Origin: Druceiella hillmani
Taxonomy: Eukaryota; Arthropoda; Insecta; Lepidoptera; Hepialidae
Length of the DNA stretch: 64,000 nucleotides
Reading direction: 5' to 3'
Assembly (NCBI GenBank): GCA_039881145.1
Contig: JAYKKI010000134.1
Span: 288,001-352,000 of the forward strand
A program made the position numbers and the translations under genes. Position 1 is the stretch's first letter, and every line of letters starts with the position of its first letter. Below, one piece after another: positions 1 to 11,799 of the stretch. The notes under the pieces were generated by a model that was not told where the DNA came from, ran no database searches, and was given only the letters and a program-made list of their open reading frames with translations.

Positions 1-1545
1 TTATATTTTAAAACTTTATTAATTTTTCTCGTAATTTTCTTCTCTTTAAATATTTATTTACGTCCTACGAAATGAAGCGATATTTCCAAACTTTATATTC
101 TACTTCGTGTACAAAGACATATATAATTATAGAGATATTATTAAAAAAATCCACATCATTTTTCTCAGAAACCTTTTAAACTAGAAACTTAACATTTTTT
201 CCTAAACGTAATGAATATTAACAAACAATAGTTAGTATTTAAAAAAATTGTACAGAAACTTTTTGGGGTGCGAATTTTTTCTCAACATTATATATTGCGT
301 GGATTCTCGGTTGAATAAATTTCCAAACTATTTTCTTAAGAAATAAATGTATAACAGACAGAAATTTCTATAAATGTCTAAAAACATAAAAAAAATGCTT
401 TAGCCAAAATTGTATAAAGACAGCAAAGAGAATAATAGGAGATTGCATAAATGAAGGTTGCTCAAATTGAGAACAATAGAAGGTTACAAATTTACACGTA
501 AACTATAGTATGGATTCCACATATCCTAATTTTGAGATACGTATTATATTGTACACCTTGGTAAGAAGCATTTGCAGTATATTTACATGGTGAAAAATAA
601 TATTAATATTTGTAAATAGTTTAAAAGAAATACTACGTATACTTAATTAATAAAATTTTTGTGGAGGTTCGTTGTACTAGTTTTATTCGTGCTCATTAGT
701 TGTATTTTCCAGATCATCAAATATTGACTAAAGCGTGGAGATAGTTACTACAAATTATTTTTTATTGCTCTCTTGATTAATATTTAAATACATGATGTTT
801 TTTGACAAACTTTTTTTATCTTTTGGACACGTCAATATCGTTTCATTTCCATCTGATCAGTAGCGACTTCAAAAATTCTCTCATTTCAAATTAGTTTTAC
901 ATTTCGAAAAATTGATTTTCATTGTACCTAACATTATAAATGAAATCAACTCCAAAACCCATGCATTTGGTTTACTTTGAACCTAACATGCAGTTCATAT
1001 ATTATATCGCCAAGTAACACTTGAATATGTAAAGATAAATCTGCTTTTCTACTTAATATTTTGACATTCATACATGGCCCTCAATCGTATTTTTGGTTAA
1101 AATTGTAACACAAAACCTTGTAGTATATTCCAGAGTAGTCCACTGAGATATACGTAACACGTGTACAGTGTTTTCATATAAAAACCCTCTCGAATAGAAT
1201 TATAATATTACAAACCGAAATTGCCATCCATTCCACATAAATATGAGCTTTCGATTTTCAATTAAAGTTTTGTAAATAAATATATGAAAATAAAACATAA
1301 ATCTCCTGGAGATACCTGAAAATGATTTCTGAAAATGTCTTCCAATTTCAACTATAAATTTTTATTTATCGTATCCAAAATTTCGGAAATAACTGTTTTA
1401 CTTTTTAAGCGAACCTAATAGCAGCTAACAATTTATAACAGCTAACAATTTATAGCAACTAACAATTTCTATGGGCTTAACGACGAATCGCAATTTTTTA
1501 GTTAAATTTGTGAAATTAGAACCACGTTACAATAAAAAAACTGCC
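1..1545. repeat. Module G, unit 1
   Basis: AT-rich leader of the unit, alignable by eye with 16641-18260, 40792-42440 and 60878-62030 through landmarks such as 'atttacatggtgaaaaat' (580) and 'gggcttaacgacgaatcg' (1472). Homology stops near 1545, where a 3 kb insertion begins, and resumes near 4615. No credible ORF or RNA gene is seen. Confidence 0.65.
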
Positions 1546-2640
1546 TGTCAATTCCGATGCGCGACAACAGTTTACTCGTTAAGCACGATTGTCTTGCAAT
1601 GTACAAAATAGGTTACACTGTATATAAATATAAATATCATTAAATGTAAATGGAAAGTTATACAAATAATCACAACCAAATTTATGCAACAAAATTAAAA
1701 ACATTTTGTAATGCCAAACTAAGAAGTTAAAATTAAAAGAGTCTTTTTAATTTTGTAAGATAGAAGACACCAAATATTCACACATAATTATGTTTATATT
1801 GTATTAAATTATATTGTATTAAAATTAGTTTGCGCTGAATGGTTCACTTTACCTCTAGTCAGAATGATAAAATGTGCATTCAATTAGTCTGAACTAAATT
1901 ATATAAGCCAATGCTTTAATACAAGAAGTTATCAATACATATTTATTCTTAATTTTTGGTAATTTAACAAATATTTGCAAAAACATATTACATTCTGACA
2001 ATTAAATTCGAGTACAAATGATCACAGAAGCTACATTAAGTAAAAATTCTGTTATTGAAATGCAGATTATAGTTCGATTTACCCAAAACTAAAACAAAAA
2101 TGTGCGTTAAATTAGTTTGAATTAGATAATACAAACCATCCTTTCATAGTGTTTCAAGTTGAAAATCATATTTCATTGGTTAATATACTATTTCATTGAA
2201 TATTTGTTTTACCAATCTCTTACCAAATTGTAATGTATACTTATAGATCCTTATTAACAAAGCTTGATAAAATAAATGCGACTAACAATAAGCAAATATT
2301 GACATTTTTTAGCTCTTAAATGTTATAAACAACGTTCTAAATTGCCTTTGTACGCACAAGAAAATAATGACTATATGATTTATTATTGAAAATTTGACTG
2401 TCTATTGTGAATTTTTAAAAATATGAAATAAAACACAATATGAGGAGAAAATATGAGCAGAAAAATTTATAAAGGTAAAAGTAATGAAAATAAAAATAAT
2501 ACAAAAAGTATATAAATATGGTATATATAAAATGAAAACGAAATAAGAAAAAAACAACATTTATAAACACAAAATATAATAAAAATATATAAATAAGAAA
2601 AATGTTTAATCTAAAAACGTATTTCATTTGTTTTTCAATT
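1545..2640. other. Inserted AT-rich stretch, no gene seen
   Basis: First part of the insertion that interrupts module G in unit 1. It has no counterpart in the other units. It contains two diverged direct copies of about 120 bp (about 1868-1990 and 2096-2230, sharing 'aaatgtgc..t.aattag'), then an A-rich low-complexity stretch around 2400-2620. I see no coding signal. Confidence 0.4.
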
Positions 2641-2960
2641 CCTTCTCTGCAACTTTAGCAAGAGCCTTCATTTCTCGATCTTAACAAAATTTCTTTGCGA
2701 ATTTTACGGAGCTCGTCTCTCTTCGTTGTCTCTGCTCCATTTCATTCCTCATACAATTCCTTTTTAATTATTCCGTCTGAAGTAACTGAAGTTGGTTGAA
2801 AGTGACTCGGATATCCGAATGGTATTGGTACATTCATGTCCACCTCCAACATGATTTCCTGTACCTCACCCTTGGGCTGATTCGCAGGAACATCTTCCGT
2901 TCCCTCGAACGATGTTGGCAAATTTTCCGCGCCTTCAGCAAAAACTTTACTTGTACTCAT
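2640..2960 (-). pseudogene. Coding-like remnant of unknown family, minus strand
   Basis: An ATG-started minus-strand ORF of 72 codons (2742-2960) begins MSTSKVFAEGAENLP, is acidic in its first half and ends at a TGA after ...KKELYEE. Reading on past the stop, with frame changes, gives charged helical pieces such as DELRKIRKEILLRS and EMKALAKVAEKELKN, unlike the flanking AT-rich noise. This looks like a decayed exon or processed copy of a coiled-coil-type protein. I do not recognise the family, and chance cannot be excluded for a 72-codon ORF. Confidence 0.3.
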
Positions 2961-3064
2961 TGATTACTACTGAAAAGTATCTGTAGATAATTGGCTCCAG
3001 TTAATTCAATATCAATTTAAGAATATCAGAAATTTCCAAATTTTTAAAATCTATACATTTTTGC

Positions 3065-4560
3065 AGATCACTAGAAAGAAAATAAAATAAAAGCACAAGA
3101 GAAAGGTTCTTAAATGAATTTTACAATTGGTAGTTTTAAAGGGGACTAAATTAAAAACTAATTTCGTTTATAATAATTGCTTGCTCAGTATTAAATATCA
3201 ATTCGAATAAAATTTACTTCAAATAAATCAATCTATAAACTTTCGGTGACCCGTTACTATATTAATCAGTTTCTAAAAAATACTTTAAATAAAAGAAACA
3301 CTTATTTACCTCGATAATATTACATACTTTGTATACCTCGATTGAATTGCTGCACAAAATCGTTTAATGGAACTTCAATAATTAGCCCTGGTGCTATTAA
3401 GGAAACGACGGGGTCAATTTGAATGTTGCTAATCGCGTCTCCTCCGCCGGTGGCTATCCACTACTACCTTCCCTTTGCCAACTCTCTTCTCTGTTTGGCT
3501 TTTATTTTAAGCCAAAGTCAGCACAGTTAACTGTCCTTTGCCTAAAGAAACAAATACACGTTTCTTAAGCACATTCATTGAAAAAAAGGAATTACATTGA
3601 TGCAAACAGATTAATTCTGTATTCATGAAATAATTAATTCCTACTTCATCTTGGACGAGAGTATAGGTCCTATGATATCCAACTACAGACATGTAATTTG
3701 TCATCACTACCTGCACGGAGAAAAAGCGCTGATCTATTTTATTTATATACAATCATGCATTGGCATGTTAATTGTCCCTATCTCCATTATCTACTCAACT
3801 TCAATACTCCACTCAGATCCCATATACCATTACAGAGAATATTCGTACTAAAAGTTTATTATAATAATACAATTTTTTATTATCCCACACTTCGAATGTG
3901 CCGATTGCATAATGATATTGTTTGCAAACATCCGTCCATGGACATTTTTGTACCGAAATTATTAACGTTTAAAAAGGAAATATCATATATATATTATTTA
4001 TAAATTAAAACCAGCTACAATAGAATTAATGTTTTGTTAAATAGGTATAAAATAATGTGATTCTAAGGTAACACTAACTTTAATATTTGGTCAATACATT
4101 TTGCAATATACTTAATAACGCAAGTGACCCTTGAAAATGTATACATAAATACACTAACCATTTTGTGCACATATAATTAGAGGTTATAATACAATTTTAG
4201 ACTCTGTTCTTTTAATTATACATCTACGTAATTGTGACTTATTTTGTAAGCCTCTCAATAAATAAATAAATAAATTCTCTTTCCATTATAAACGTGGACA
4301 TTTGACTTTCATTATTGTATCCATTAGATTATATTAGGTACCGTGGCATTTTTTTTTCATTTTCACGTTTGCTTCGTCGTTCCATTTATTTTCAATTACA
4401 TCTTCGCGGGAGACGCACTCTGTTTCCGTGTAATTTCTTTCTCTTGTATTTATTTTACTCCTTTTTCGGAACGCAATACTTCCAGCAAAAGCAAACTTTG
4501 CTTACAACTGACAGTAAATAATTCCATATGTCAATTAAAGATATACCTCAAATAAGCTAA
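3065..4560. repeat. Block J, copy in unit 1
   Basis: About 1.5 kb that recurs at 55500-58230 in unit 4, beginning with 'atcactagaaag' and ending after 'gtcaattaaagat'. The two copies sit at different places in their units: inside module G here, after module H in unit 4. J therefore moved or was copied separately from the tandem duplication. It contains the minus-strand exon-like piece at 3326-3450. The unit 4 copy has an extra 1.3 kb inside. Confidence 0.65.
3326..3450 (-). pseudogene. Exon-like piece in block J (minus strand), unit 1
   Basis: On the minus strand a short open stretch reads NIQIDPVVSLIAPGLIIEVP followed by LNDFVQQFNRG and ends at CGAG|GTATAC, a donor-like junction. The block J copy in unit 4 keeps the frame (IQIDPVISLKAPGLIVEVP, then SNDSTLQFNRG) and a better donor, GAG|GTAAAC. 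Between the copies both silent and replacement changes occur, so constraint is not shown. Upstream in both copies is a conserved small stem-loop (TTTGGCTT ... AAGCCAAA). Family not recognised. Confidence 0.35.
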
Positions 4561-5571
4561 TTACACTTTGTTTTAAGGCTCTGAACTTCTGATTTTACTA
4601 TTGATAAAACTCCATTAGCAGTAGTTTATATAATTACGATTGATTCTATTACTAGATTACTACTGTTCTTGCCGAGAAAAATTTATTACCTGCTAAAGTT
4701 AGGCAATTATTGGAAAAAATGCCTATCGGAAAGCACATTGTAAAGTAAACTTCGTTGTAAGATTAGAAAATGTAGTATATATTTAGTTAAAATCCAGATA
4801 ATTTCTTATCATTGTTTGCAAACAAAATATAATGATTTATAAACAGAATTAAATTTCAGGACTTATATGAAACATTTGTTACCGAGTTGTCAACTCCACA
4901 CTATAAAATTAAAGTGGTAAAAGATATTTTAAAGAAAGAATTATATTTGACATTAGACTTTTTGATCATATTTGAAGTTCCAAATGCGGTCACAATTTGT
5001 TAAATTATTAAATTGATCGAAACAGGCATTTATTTTTTTTTAATAATCACTTTTTGATTCTTTTGAATAAAAAAATTCCTTTATTCTTTTACATTCCATT
5101 AATGTAATTGAAAAGAATATCCGCTATTATATTCTTTAACAGCTTCATTTAAAAATTTCTGAAAATCATTATTCTTTTTCGGAACGAGGACAAAGGCGAA
5201 GAGACATGCATTGTAAAAAAGGATAAGTAAATACTTATTTCTTCGAATTCAATTTAGCCATTCAATTTCTTAAAAATTGCTTTATAATCAGATTTAGTAA
5301 AAAATAATACGTATCTATTGAAACTTTGAAACAACTCTCGTCTCAGCATTGTATTATTGGTCAATGGAACATTCCCTCATTTTCAAAAAGGTCATTTGAA
5401 ATGATATACAATTAAAGGAACTGTTATGATATGCAGGATAAAAATACAAGATTAATCTTCTTCTTAATATCGAGAAATACATAACATAAGCAGAATGGGC
5501 GTTGGTTTTATAGTTTAAATTTAATAGATGTTCTTATTAAACTAATGCCAAGAAATTCTCATTTATCTTTT

Positions 5572-5965
5572 CCCGTTTACCTTTCCCATATTGTCTAAGT
5601 AGTATATTCCATTAATTGAAACATATTCATACAGGGTCCGAGATAGATATATTTTAAGACCATGACTAATATATTTAATTGACTTGTCTCCAGTTCGATG
5701 TCATCCAGTTAACCGCTAAGTTTGAGAGCAGAATTAATGTTTAAAGCGGATTCATCGAAAGCGGTTTGCAGTATTCATTTACTGGAGTATCAAATTGGAT
5801 CACTGAAGGTATATGTCAAACTTGATACTTAGGGAATGAATTTGCGCGGGCTAAATAATTATACCACTTAACCGGGAGACTAAAGTTAGATGTTAAAGGA
5901 GGTATATTGATAGAGAGAATTAAAGATCATCAAAGGCTTGACCGCTTCGAACTCGCGATGCGTTG
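5572..5965. promoter_or_regulatory. Module A, unit 1: conserved non-coding block
   Basis: About 400 bp found in all five units, aligning with few gaps. Shared anchors include 'gttcgatgtcatccagtta', 'cgggttcatcgacagcggtt', 'ctaaataattataccactta' and 'catcaaaggcttgaccgctt'. Stops interrupt the frames I tried (for example TTAACCGCTAAG in the core), so a protein role is unlikely. It is GC-richer than its surroundings. Regulatory DNA or an RNA gene would fit; only the conservation is seen. Confidence 0.45.
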
Positions 5966-6329
5966 ATGTTACCAAACTGTCATGGTCGATGGAATCGAGT
6001 TTTAATAGGGTTTACTCATTATTCTGTCAATTTTATCTAATTTATCTAATAAACTTTTTACGTAAATTCGGTATATTACAAAAAACATGAATGTGCAATT
6101 AATTTAAAAAAGTGTATAATACCTAGGAACCGTTTACGTAATAGGAATGAAATATGAACATTAAACGAAAGCAAAGTGGGGAAAAATAAATAAACCAAAT
6201 TTTAAATCATTTTGTTAATTTAGGCAACTTATTTAGATTAAGTAAATAATTAAAACCAAATGTAACAAAATTTAAATTATGTAACGAAACAAAATAAAAA
6301 TATAAATTATGTACAAACGATGTCGAAGA

Positions 6330-6369
6330 CCAAAGCGCTAAGCAACGTTGGTTTTTTCAAGCGCTTTGA
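6330..6369. repeat. Unit-1-specific inverted repeat (CAAAGCGCT arms)
   Basis: Nine-base perfect arms, CAAAGCGCT at 6331-6339 and AGCGCTTTG at 6360-6368, separated by about 20 bases. Unit 2 has a related but non-palindromic sequence at the same place. Confidence 0.4.
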
Positions 6370-6509
6370 AATTAATTGACACTTTTTTTTACGGAAATAA
6401 AGTATTTAAATAAATTATTTGTACATATTTTCTGTTAAATGACCAACAAAACTTTTTAAAATTTTCATGTCGTATTAAATAGTTTAGAAAACTTTAAATA
6501 TTTTTTCTA

Positions 6510-6600
6510 AATTCCCACACAGATTATGTTTTTAACGACAGATTATTAACTAAAGTGCACACGTCTAGCTGACAGTGTTATCCACTCAAACGCAACACTA
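6510..6600. repeat. Pre-B sub-repeat, single copy in unit 1
   Basis: One copy of the roughly 190-bp element that precedes module B in every unit, recognised by 'cacacagattatgttttt' followed by 'ttaactaaagtgcacac'. Unit 1 has one copy, unit 3 two, units 2 and 4 three, and unit 5 at least one before the window ends. Confidence 0.5.
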
Positions 6601-6654
6601 TATCTTTATGGTGAATATCTGCATGTTAGCAACAACTGTGTCGTATTTACCGAT

Positions 6655-6900
6655 TTATAGGCTCTACCTAAACACGCCCATTTGAAGGAGTACGGCAGAG
6701 CGTTCCGAAACCGAATTGGCAGAATTCCTTTCGGGGGCGGCGGCGCCACACGTTGCCGATATATCGTTTATCACTAGGGATTTTCACAATCAGCGAGAAG
6801 TAATTGATTACACTAGACGAGTGGAGCTAATTTTATCGAATGAATTATAAATGTCTATAAGCTGCATCGCGTGGGATGGGGATTGGCGGCTTGTATCAAA
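6655..6900. promoter_or_regulatory. Module B, unit 1: GC-rich conserved block
   Basis: The most GC-rich block of the unit ('cgggggcggcggcgcc' at 6733). It is shared with 20510-20765, 28665-28900 and 44966-45220. Anchors are 'ggagtacggcagagcgttcc', 'tcactagggattttcacaat', 'attgattacactagacgag' and 'aatgtctataagct'. The homeodomain-type core TAATTGATTA occurs at 6801. Minus-strand frames are partly open in units 2 and 3 but broken in units 1 and 4, arguing against coding. A CpG-bearing promoter or enhancer is the simplest reading; function is inferred. Confidence 0.45.
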
Positions 6901-7079
6901 GTAATTTATATATATTAGGTAAATAATTATAGACATGGTTATTAGTCGAATCGCAATTAGTTAGAATTATTTAATTCTTTAGCGCGGAAAGATTTTGAAT
7001 ATATCGACTACCTAAATTTTACTATATAGACTATCTATATGTGAATATCTGTTATAAACACACACACATACCTGTATGT

Positions 7080-7189
<110 letters not shown>

Positions 7190-7771
7190 ACAAGGGCAAT
7201 AGGTCAGTTCAAGACGTTTGGAATTTTGCGCCAAACGGAGAAGTAACATTTGGAATCATTTTGCATATTTTTATGATAGTGGAAACAATACTTTTTCTCG
7301 TTATCTCTTACTTTCTTCAATATTTTTCACGTTTATTTGATATTATGGTCATTTTAAATATTTTATAAATATTGTTTACCTCCATTTTGCATTTTACGAC
7401 TAACAACATTAACAAAAAAGATGATTAGTTTTAACGGATGGTATAAGCCAATTTCATTTGGAAATATTTTCTGGTACATATTATTCTTACTCAAAATTAA
7501 AAATGTATTAATTGAAATCAGAAAGTGTAAAAATACTTACATGGCCGAAATGAAACAAAAAAAATAATGTTAATTAAAATTTTGATTTGAATACACACAA
7601 TTTCCTTAATAATAGTTTCAGATGCGTAGCTGAAAGAAGAAAAACAAATATTGAGTGACCTAATTATCTACCGATTGCTAGGGCGTTCAATGTTAATTAT
7701 TAAAAACTGTCCAAGGAGAACTTTAAAAGAAATTTAATTATACTGAAAAAATTTCTAGTGGCGTTGAAAAA

Positions 7772-7828
7772 AAATCCTATTGCTTTTTTAAGGGAAAATT
7801 TATTTTCTCTTAAAAGCAATAGGGATTT
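7772..7828. repeat. Unit-1-specific near-perfect hairpin
   Basis: Inverted arms of about 26 bases (7772-7798 and 7802-7828, containing CCTATTGCTTTT and AAAAGCAATAGG) with a loop of about 3 bases and a couple of mismatches. At the same place unit 2 has 'aatctcattgctctg' with no returning arm. The second arm therefore appears to have been added in unit 1. Confidence 0.7.
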
Positions 7829-8174
7829 AGATAAAGGAATAAAGGGAAGGGCTTTTTTTAAGTTGAAAGTTACTCAATGATTTTATATTACATAGGAAGT
7901 TTATTGCTAGGCTAGGTAGTCTCCAGATACACCCGGAAATATATTTCAGGTGCAGCAACTATTAATATTTAGCCTTTATCTGTGAATTTCAAATAGAAAA
8001 TTTTAAAGATAAAATTATCGATAATATCAATTATTTTAACCAGTTGTAGTCAAATATATCATTTAAAGTACAGTCTTAAATTTCCAATGTTCCTTTGACA
8101 TTTCAACGTTTATGCTTCCGTTATAAAATACTGTGGAAATATATTTGATTAATTCTTCGAAGTTAACTGAATAA

Positions 8175-8485
8175 TGAATACTTAAAAGGGCTGACCGCAA
8201 AAGGATCGATGTCATTGTAATGAGGTGCTAGAAGAAAATACACAACATCTCATTAATCAAATACAGAATCGACGTCTCAATTCTGAAAAATGGAATCAAA
8301 ACAAGACTGTCCACCGTTTATATTCGGAGACATATTGCACGGAAATTTCTGACTCTATTGTGAAAGTCATCGTTACCTGCATGTTTGAAGAATGGAAACA
8401 GCGTCCTTGCAGGACGCTGTCCAAAATGCTGAACGGATCACACGCGAGGAACACTTGGTACTCCATTACATGACACCCTACATGC
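8175..8485 (+). other. Unit-1-only insert with an 82-codon ORF
   Basis: Sequence here is absent from the matching place in units 2 and 3, where the 'gattaattcttcgaag' side and the 'acaaagtgga' side lie close together. An ORF opens at TTG/GTG-type codons near 8225 and runs to 8473 (peptide parts: SDSIVKVIVTCMFEEWKQ, MLNGSHARNTWYSIT). It includes a small perfect stem, GCGTCC ... GGACGC, near 8402. Family not recognised; an ORF this long is expected by chance several times in such a window. Confidence 0.25.
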
Positions 8486-8504
8486 GTGATTTTAATCTTG
8501 TAAA

Positions 8505-8600
8505 TACATTTATGCTGTCTAAACAAAGTGGATAAATAATTTTAAAATGTAGTGGGTAAAGCGGATGACAGTGTACATACAAATTTCTGTCCTATTTTTA
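8505..8600. repeat. Module C, unit 1 (shortened)
   Basis: Recognised by 'acaaagtggataaataattt' and 'gtaaagcggatgac'. Homology with 23405-23640, 33200-33850 and 47740-48140 fades after about 100 bp here. Confidence 0.5.
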
Positions 8601-8936
8601 AATTTAGCAATGTCGCACGGAGTTAATATTTTGCTAGAATAAATAAAGCTTGTCGATGGACGAAGATACATTAAAAATCCTTTTTTTAAAATTGAAATTG
8701 AAATATTCATCTTGAACTCTAAACTAATTATGAAAATAAGAAAAAGACAATTTGTTTATGATAATCAGAGTCTAAATATAATACCTCGCAGAGGCCTGTA
8801 TTAACCTTGATATTATTATTGAAATGTTTTTTCAAAGTTGTTTTCATTGTTTGTCTCAAAGCAGGCAAATTACGACAAGAAGAAATTAAATTAAAATACC
8901 TCATTTGCGTAATATAATATTACAATTCTACTTACA

Positions 8937-8940
<4 letters not shown>

Positions 8941-8991
<51 letters not shown>

Positions 8992-8997
8992 ATATAT

Positions 8998-9036
<39 letters not shown>

Positions 9037-9046
9037 TATATATTTA
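8941..9046. repeat. (TA)n with (TG)n/(CA)n microsatellite
   Basis: Long TA tract interrupted by TG and CA runs between the C-side sequence and module H in unit 1. Confidence 0.95.
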
Positions 9047-9279
9047 TCTACAATTACATTAGAAGACACGACTTTTCTCATGCAGAAAATTTGCTTTCTG
9101 TAAGAAACATGGGTTTTTAACAAATCATTGTTAATTATATATTTTATCTATGAATTAAAAGGAATAATAATAATATATAATTGATATGATATTATTTATT
9201 TATCAATGAATATGATACTATTTATTCTTGGTGGTAATTGAAAAGGAAATAATTTTCTAAATAAATAGGGTTAAATAAA

Positions 9280-10560
9280 ATGTTCAGTGATATAGTTGTA
9301 ACATTTTATAAATAAGGCATAGTCAGACACATTGTAAATTGTGTCAATATAAACGTTGAAAATAACAATTTGCTTTTTCGTGTGGACATTGATATCGTGC
9401 AAAATATGAAGCGCCTAGAAGGAGTTCACAAATATTAATTTCAACAGTCGATCAAAAATGTTCACTCACCTTTTATTTTAATTGGATGCGTTATGTTGTA
9501 CAATTTTGATGCTACTTGTCAGGTGTATATATTTGTGCATATTAAAAGGTTTCAAATTACCCCAGGTTCAAATAAAATGGGCAACTTCAATACAAGAAGA
9601 CATTCCTATTTACTGTTATTAATTTTTTTTTTAAATATTTTGAACCGTGTGCCATCTGGCAGATGGCTTGAAACTTTGACTTAAACCTTTAGGGTCATGA
9701 GCAGCTCGTCTTGAAACTGCACAAACTTGCATTGAACTATTTGTAGCGTTTTTTGCAACGATGAACCACATAGTAGTGGTTTAAAACCATTTTCTTCGAG
9801 ATTATGGATAGATATCTTGTAAAATAACTTGCATAATATTGTTACGGGTAGGATGTTTGGTGTGCATTATTTCTGTGACTAATACAAATTATAAATCTAT
9901 TTTATTCATAGTAGCCTATACTAAACTTATATAATCTGTCAAACCATTCAATATTATTGTAATGAGACATTTTTTTCCAGTGGGTGCCCTAGAAAATTCA
10001 CTCCACTAACTTAATTGAATTATTTTTCAATATTGGACACGGAATTTTACATAATAAATAACATTTCAAGTAATACAACGTGTTACGCTTTGCATGAGAT
10101 GACTTAACGTATTGAAAATATTTTTACTTTGAAATGTACCGACTAAAATATTTATGTTAGCCACTTCCAGGAAGCATTATCCAGGAAAGCTATTTCAGTA
10201 TTCACAAGTAACTGGGTAAGACAATTAGAGTCAATTGGTGGTTTTTAAAATTTCGGGTTCAAATTATATTAGCCTAGTCTTTTAGGCTTGTATTCATATA
10301 TTATTTTCAGCAAGTAGTATTTATAGATTTTTAGTGTAATTCAAATTAAACAATTGTATCTTGGGTACGAGCCCAATACGATGGCAAAACGGTCGCAGAT
10401 ATATTATGAATAATACTTGCATAATGTTCTTACGGGAAGACATGATTGATTTGCATTATTTGTATGAGTAAAAAAAATTTATAAACTAAGGATATTCATA
10501 GTAACTGTATAATTTAAAGAAATATTTATCCTAGTGGAATTCAACTGCTGCAGAGGAATG
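9280..10560. repeat. Module H, unit 1
   Basis: Shared with unit 3 (35520-36900) and unit 4 (53800-55500), absent from unit 2. Anchors are 'aacgttgaaaat', 'caggtgtatat', 'ggtttaaaaccatttt' (9778), 'ttggtggtttttaa' (10236) and 'cgcagatata' (10394). In unit 4 the first 500 bp form a 139-codon ORF. Here the same frame is broken (NVENN..., then a stop after the HKY codons), so coding is not conserved. Confidence 0.6.
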
Positions 10561-11785
10561 TCATAAAAAAGTCAGAAATTTCATTATTTAACACGTGTAA
10601 ATATTTATTTCGATTTAGCATACCATCGATGGCCATCGATAACGTACCATCGAATGGTCCAACTACTTAGTTGCCAAGAATCCCTGTTCATACATTGATG
10701 GACCATCAGTATTGATACCCACGTTCAGGTGCAGCATTTTAATTTGAGCGTGCTCAAACGTGATTATTTTTCCAGTTCCGCATTTTATTTCTTTGGAACG
10801 TCCTTTCGTCCGACCACAAAGTTTATGAATAAATCATATGATGGCACTATTCTAGTATCCACTGACAATAACTTATTCTAGCATTATAATCACGAGGTAA
10901 TAGTGCATAGATTTTTTTTGTGCGTGGATGAACAGCACTGTGGCTAATGCAATTGTGTCTTCCCGCTTTTCGTGTACTTGTCATCGGATCATGCCTGAAA
11001 TGTGCCAAGGCTTGTTTTTCAACGCGTGCTGAAATTTGACGTACTGGTAAACTTTCAGCGTGCTGTCCGGTTATCGGATAGCCATGCGCTGAAATGCGCT
11101 AATTATCGTCCTGGTATTACGCGGTGACCACTGTTCCCCATATTTCCTACGATAGACAGCTAATGCTCTTGACGCATTTCCACGATCTTCACTATATATT
11201 AAAAACATTTGCGTGTACTCTTGAGCAGTAAACAGTTGCCACGCGCGAGGCATGCTACAAGCTACAAAATAATAACACAGTACATTAAAAACTTATCGAC
11301 ACAACATGACTGAATACAAAGAGATTTCGCAAGCGACTAAATTTAAACTAATATTGACCTCCGCCACGAATGCGAGAAGAAAGTGGCAACATAGCATCTC
11401 TCCCTCACTTGTCAAACAACCCATTTTCCCCTTTATTACTTATGTGTAAGATATAATTTATTTTTGGCATACGAGTGGCTGGACTCATTTACTTAATAAT
11501 AATAATTTTAGTAGGGTATACGTAATGAAATATGTAAAGATTCCTGCAGACAATTTTTCTTGAAATTTGTATCGTGTTATATGTAAACCCCTCGAGATAA
11601 CAAATTCTGGTTTTCACCTATGATCCTCCAACAGAGGTTGCTTACAAGGTGTGTATATGTATATACTTCGAGTAACTGAAACTCGATATTTAAAAACCAC
11701 CAAATTACTCTAATAGTCTCAGCTAGTTATTTGTGAATACTGAAATCACTTTTCCACATAATGCATGCCGGAAGAGGCTAAAATA
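10153..11785. repeat. Imperfect inverted repeat flanking the transposase relic
   Basis: About 125 bp of module H at 10153-10275 ('cagtattcacaagtaactgg', 'ttggtggtttttaa') returns in inverse orientation at 11645-11785 ('ttaaaaaccaccaaattact', 'tatttgtgaatactg'). Units 3 and 4 have only the forward copy. The second arm is therefore an inverted duplication in unit 1 rather than a normal transposon end. The transposase relic lies between the arms. Confidence 0.6.
10560..11640 (-). mobile_element. Relic of a mariner/Tc1-like DNA transposon (DUF4817 type)
   Basis: Minus-strand transposase debris. The clearest part is an ATG-started ORF at 11071-11253 reading FTAQEYTQMFLIYSEDRGNA followed by SRALAVYRRKYGEQW and FQRMAIR. 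This matches the helix-turn-helix N-terminal domain known as DUF4817 in insect mariner/Tc1-related transposases. Further downstream on the minus strand, with frameshifts, is a second HTH-like stretch (ALAHFRHDPMTSTR ... SHSAVH). The catalytic part is not recognisable here. A related relic at 34490-35050 retains the catalytic-domain signature. Long dead, about 1 kb. Confidence 0.65.
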
Positions 11786-11799
11786 GATTTCGTGTCCGT

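Noticed and set aside
3495..3525. Histone-mRNA-type 3' stem-loop in block J
   Set aside because: The stem TTTGGCTT/AAGCCAAA and its 7-base loop do not fit the histone consensus, and no histone-like coding sequence lies upstream.
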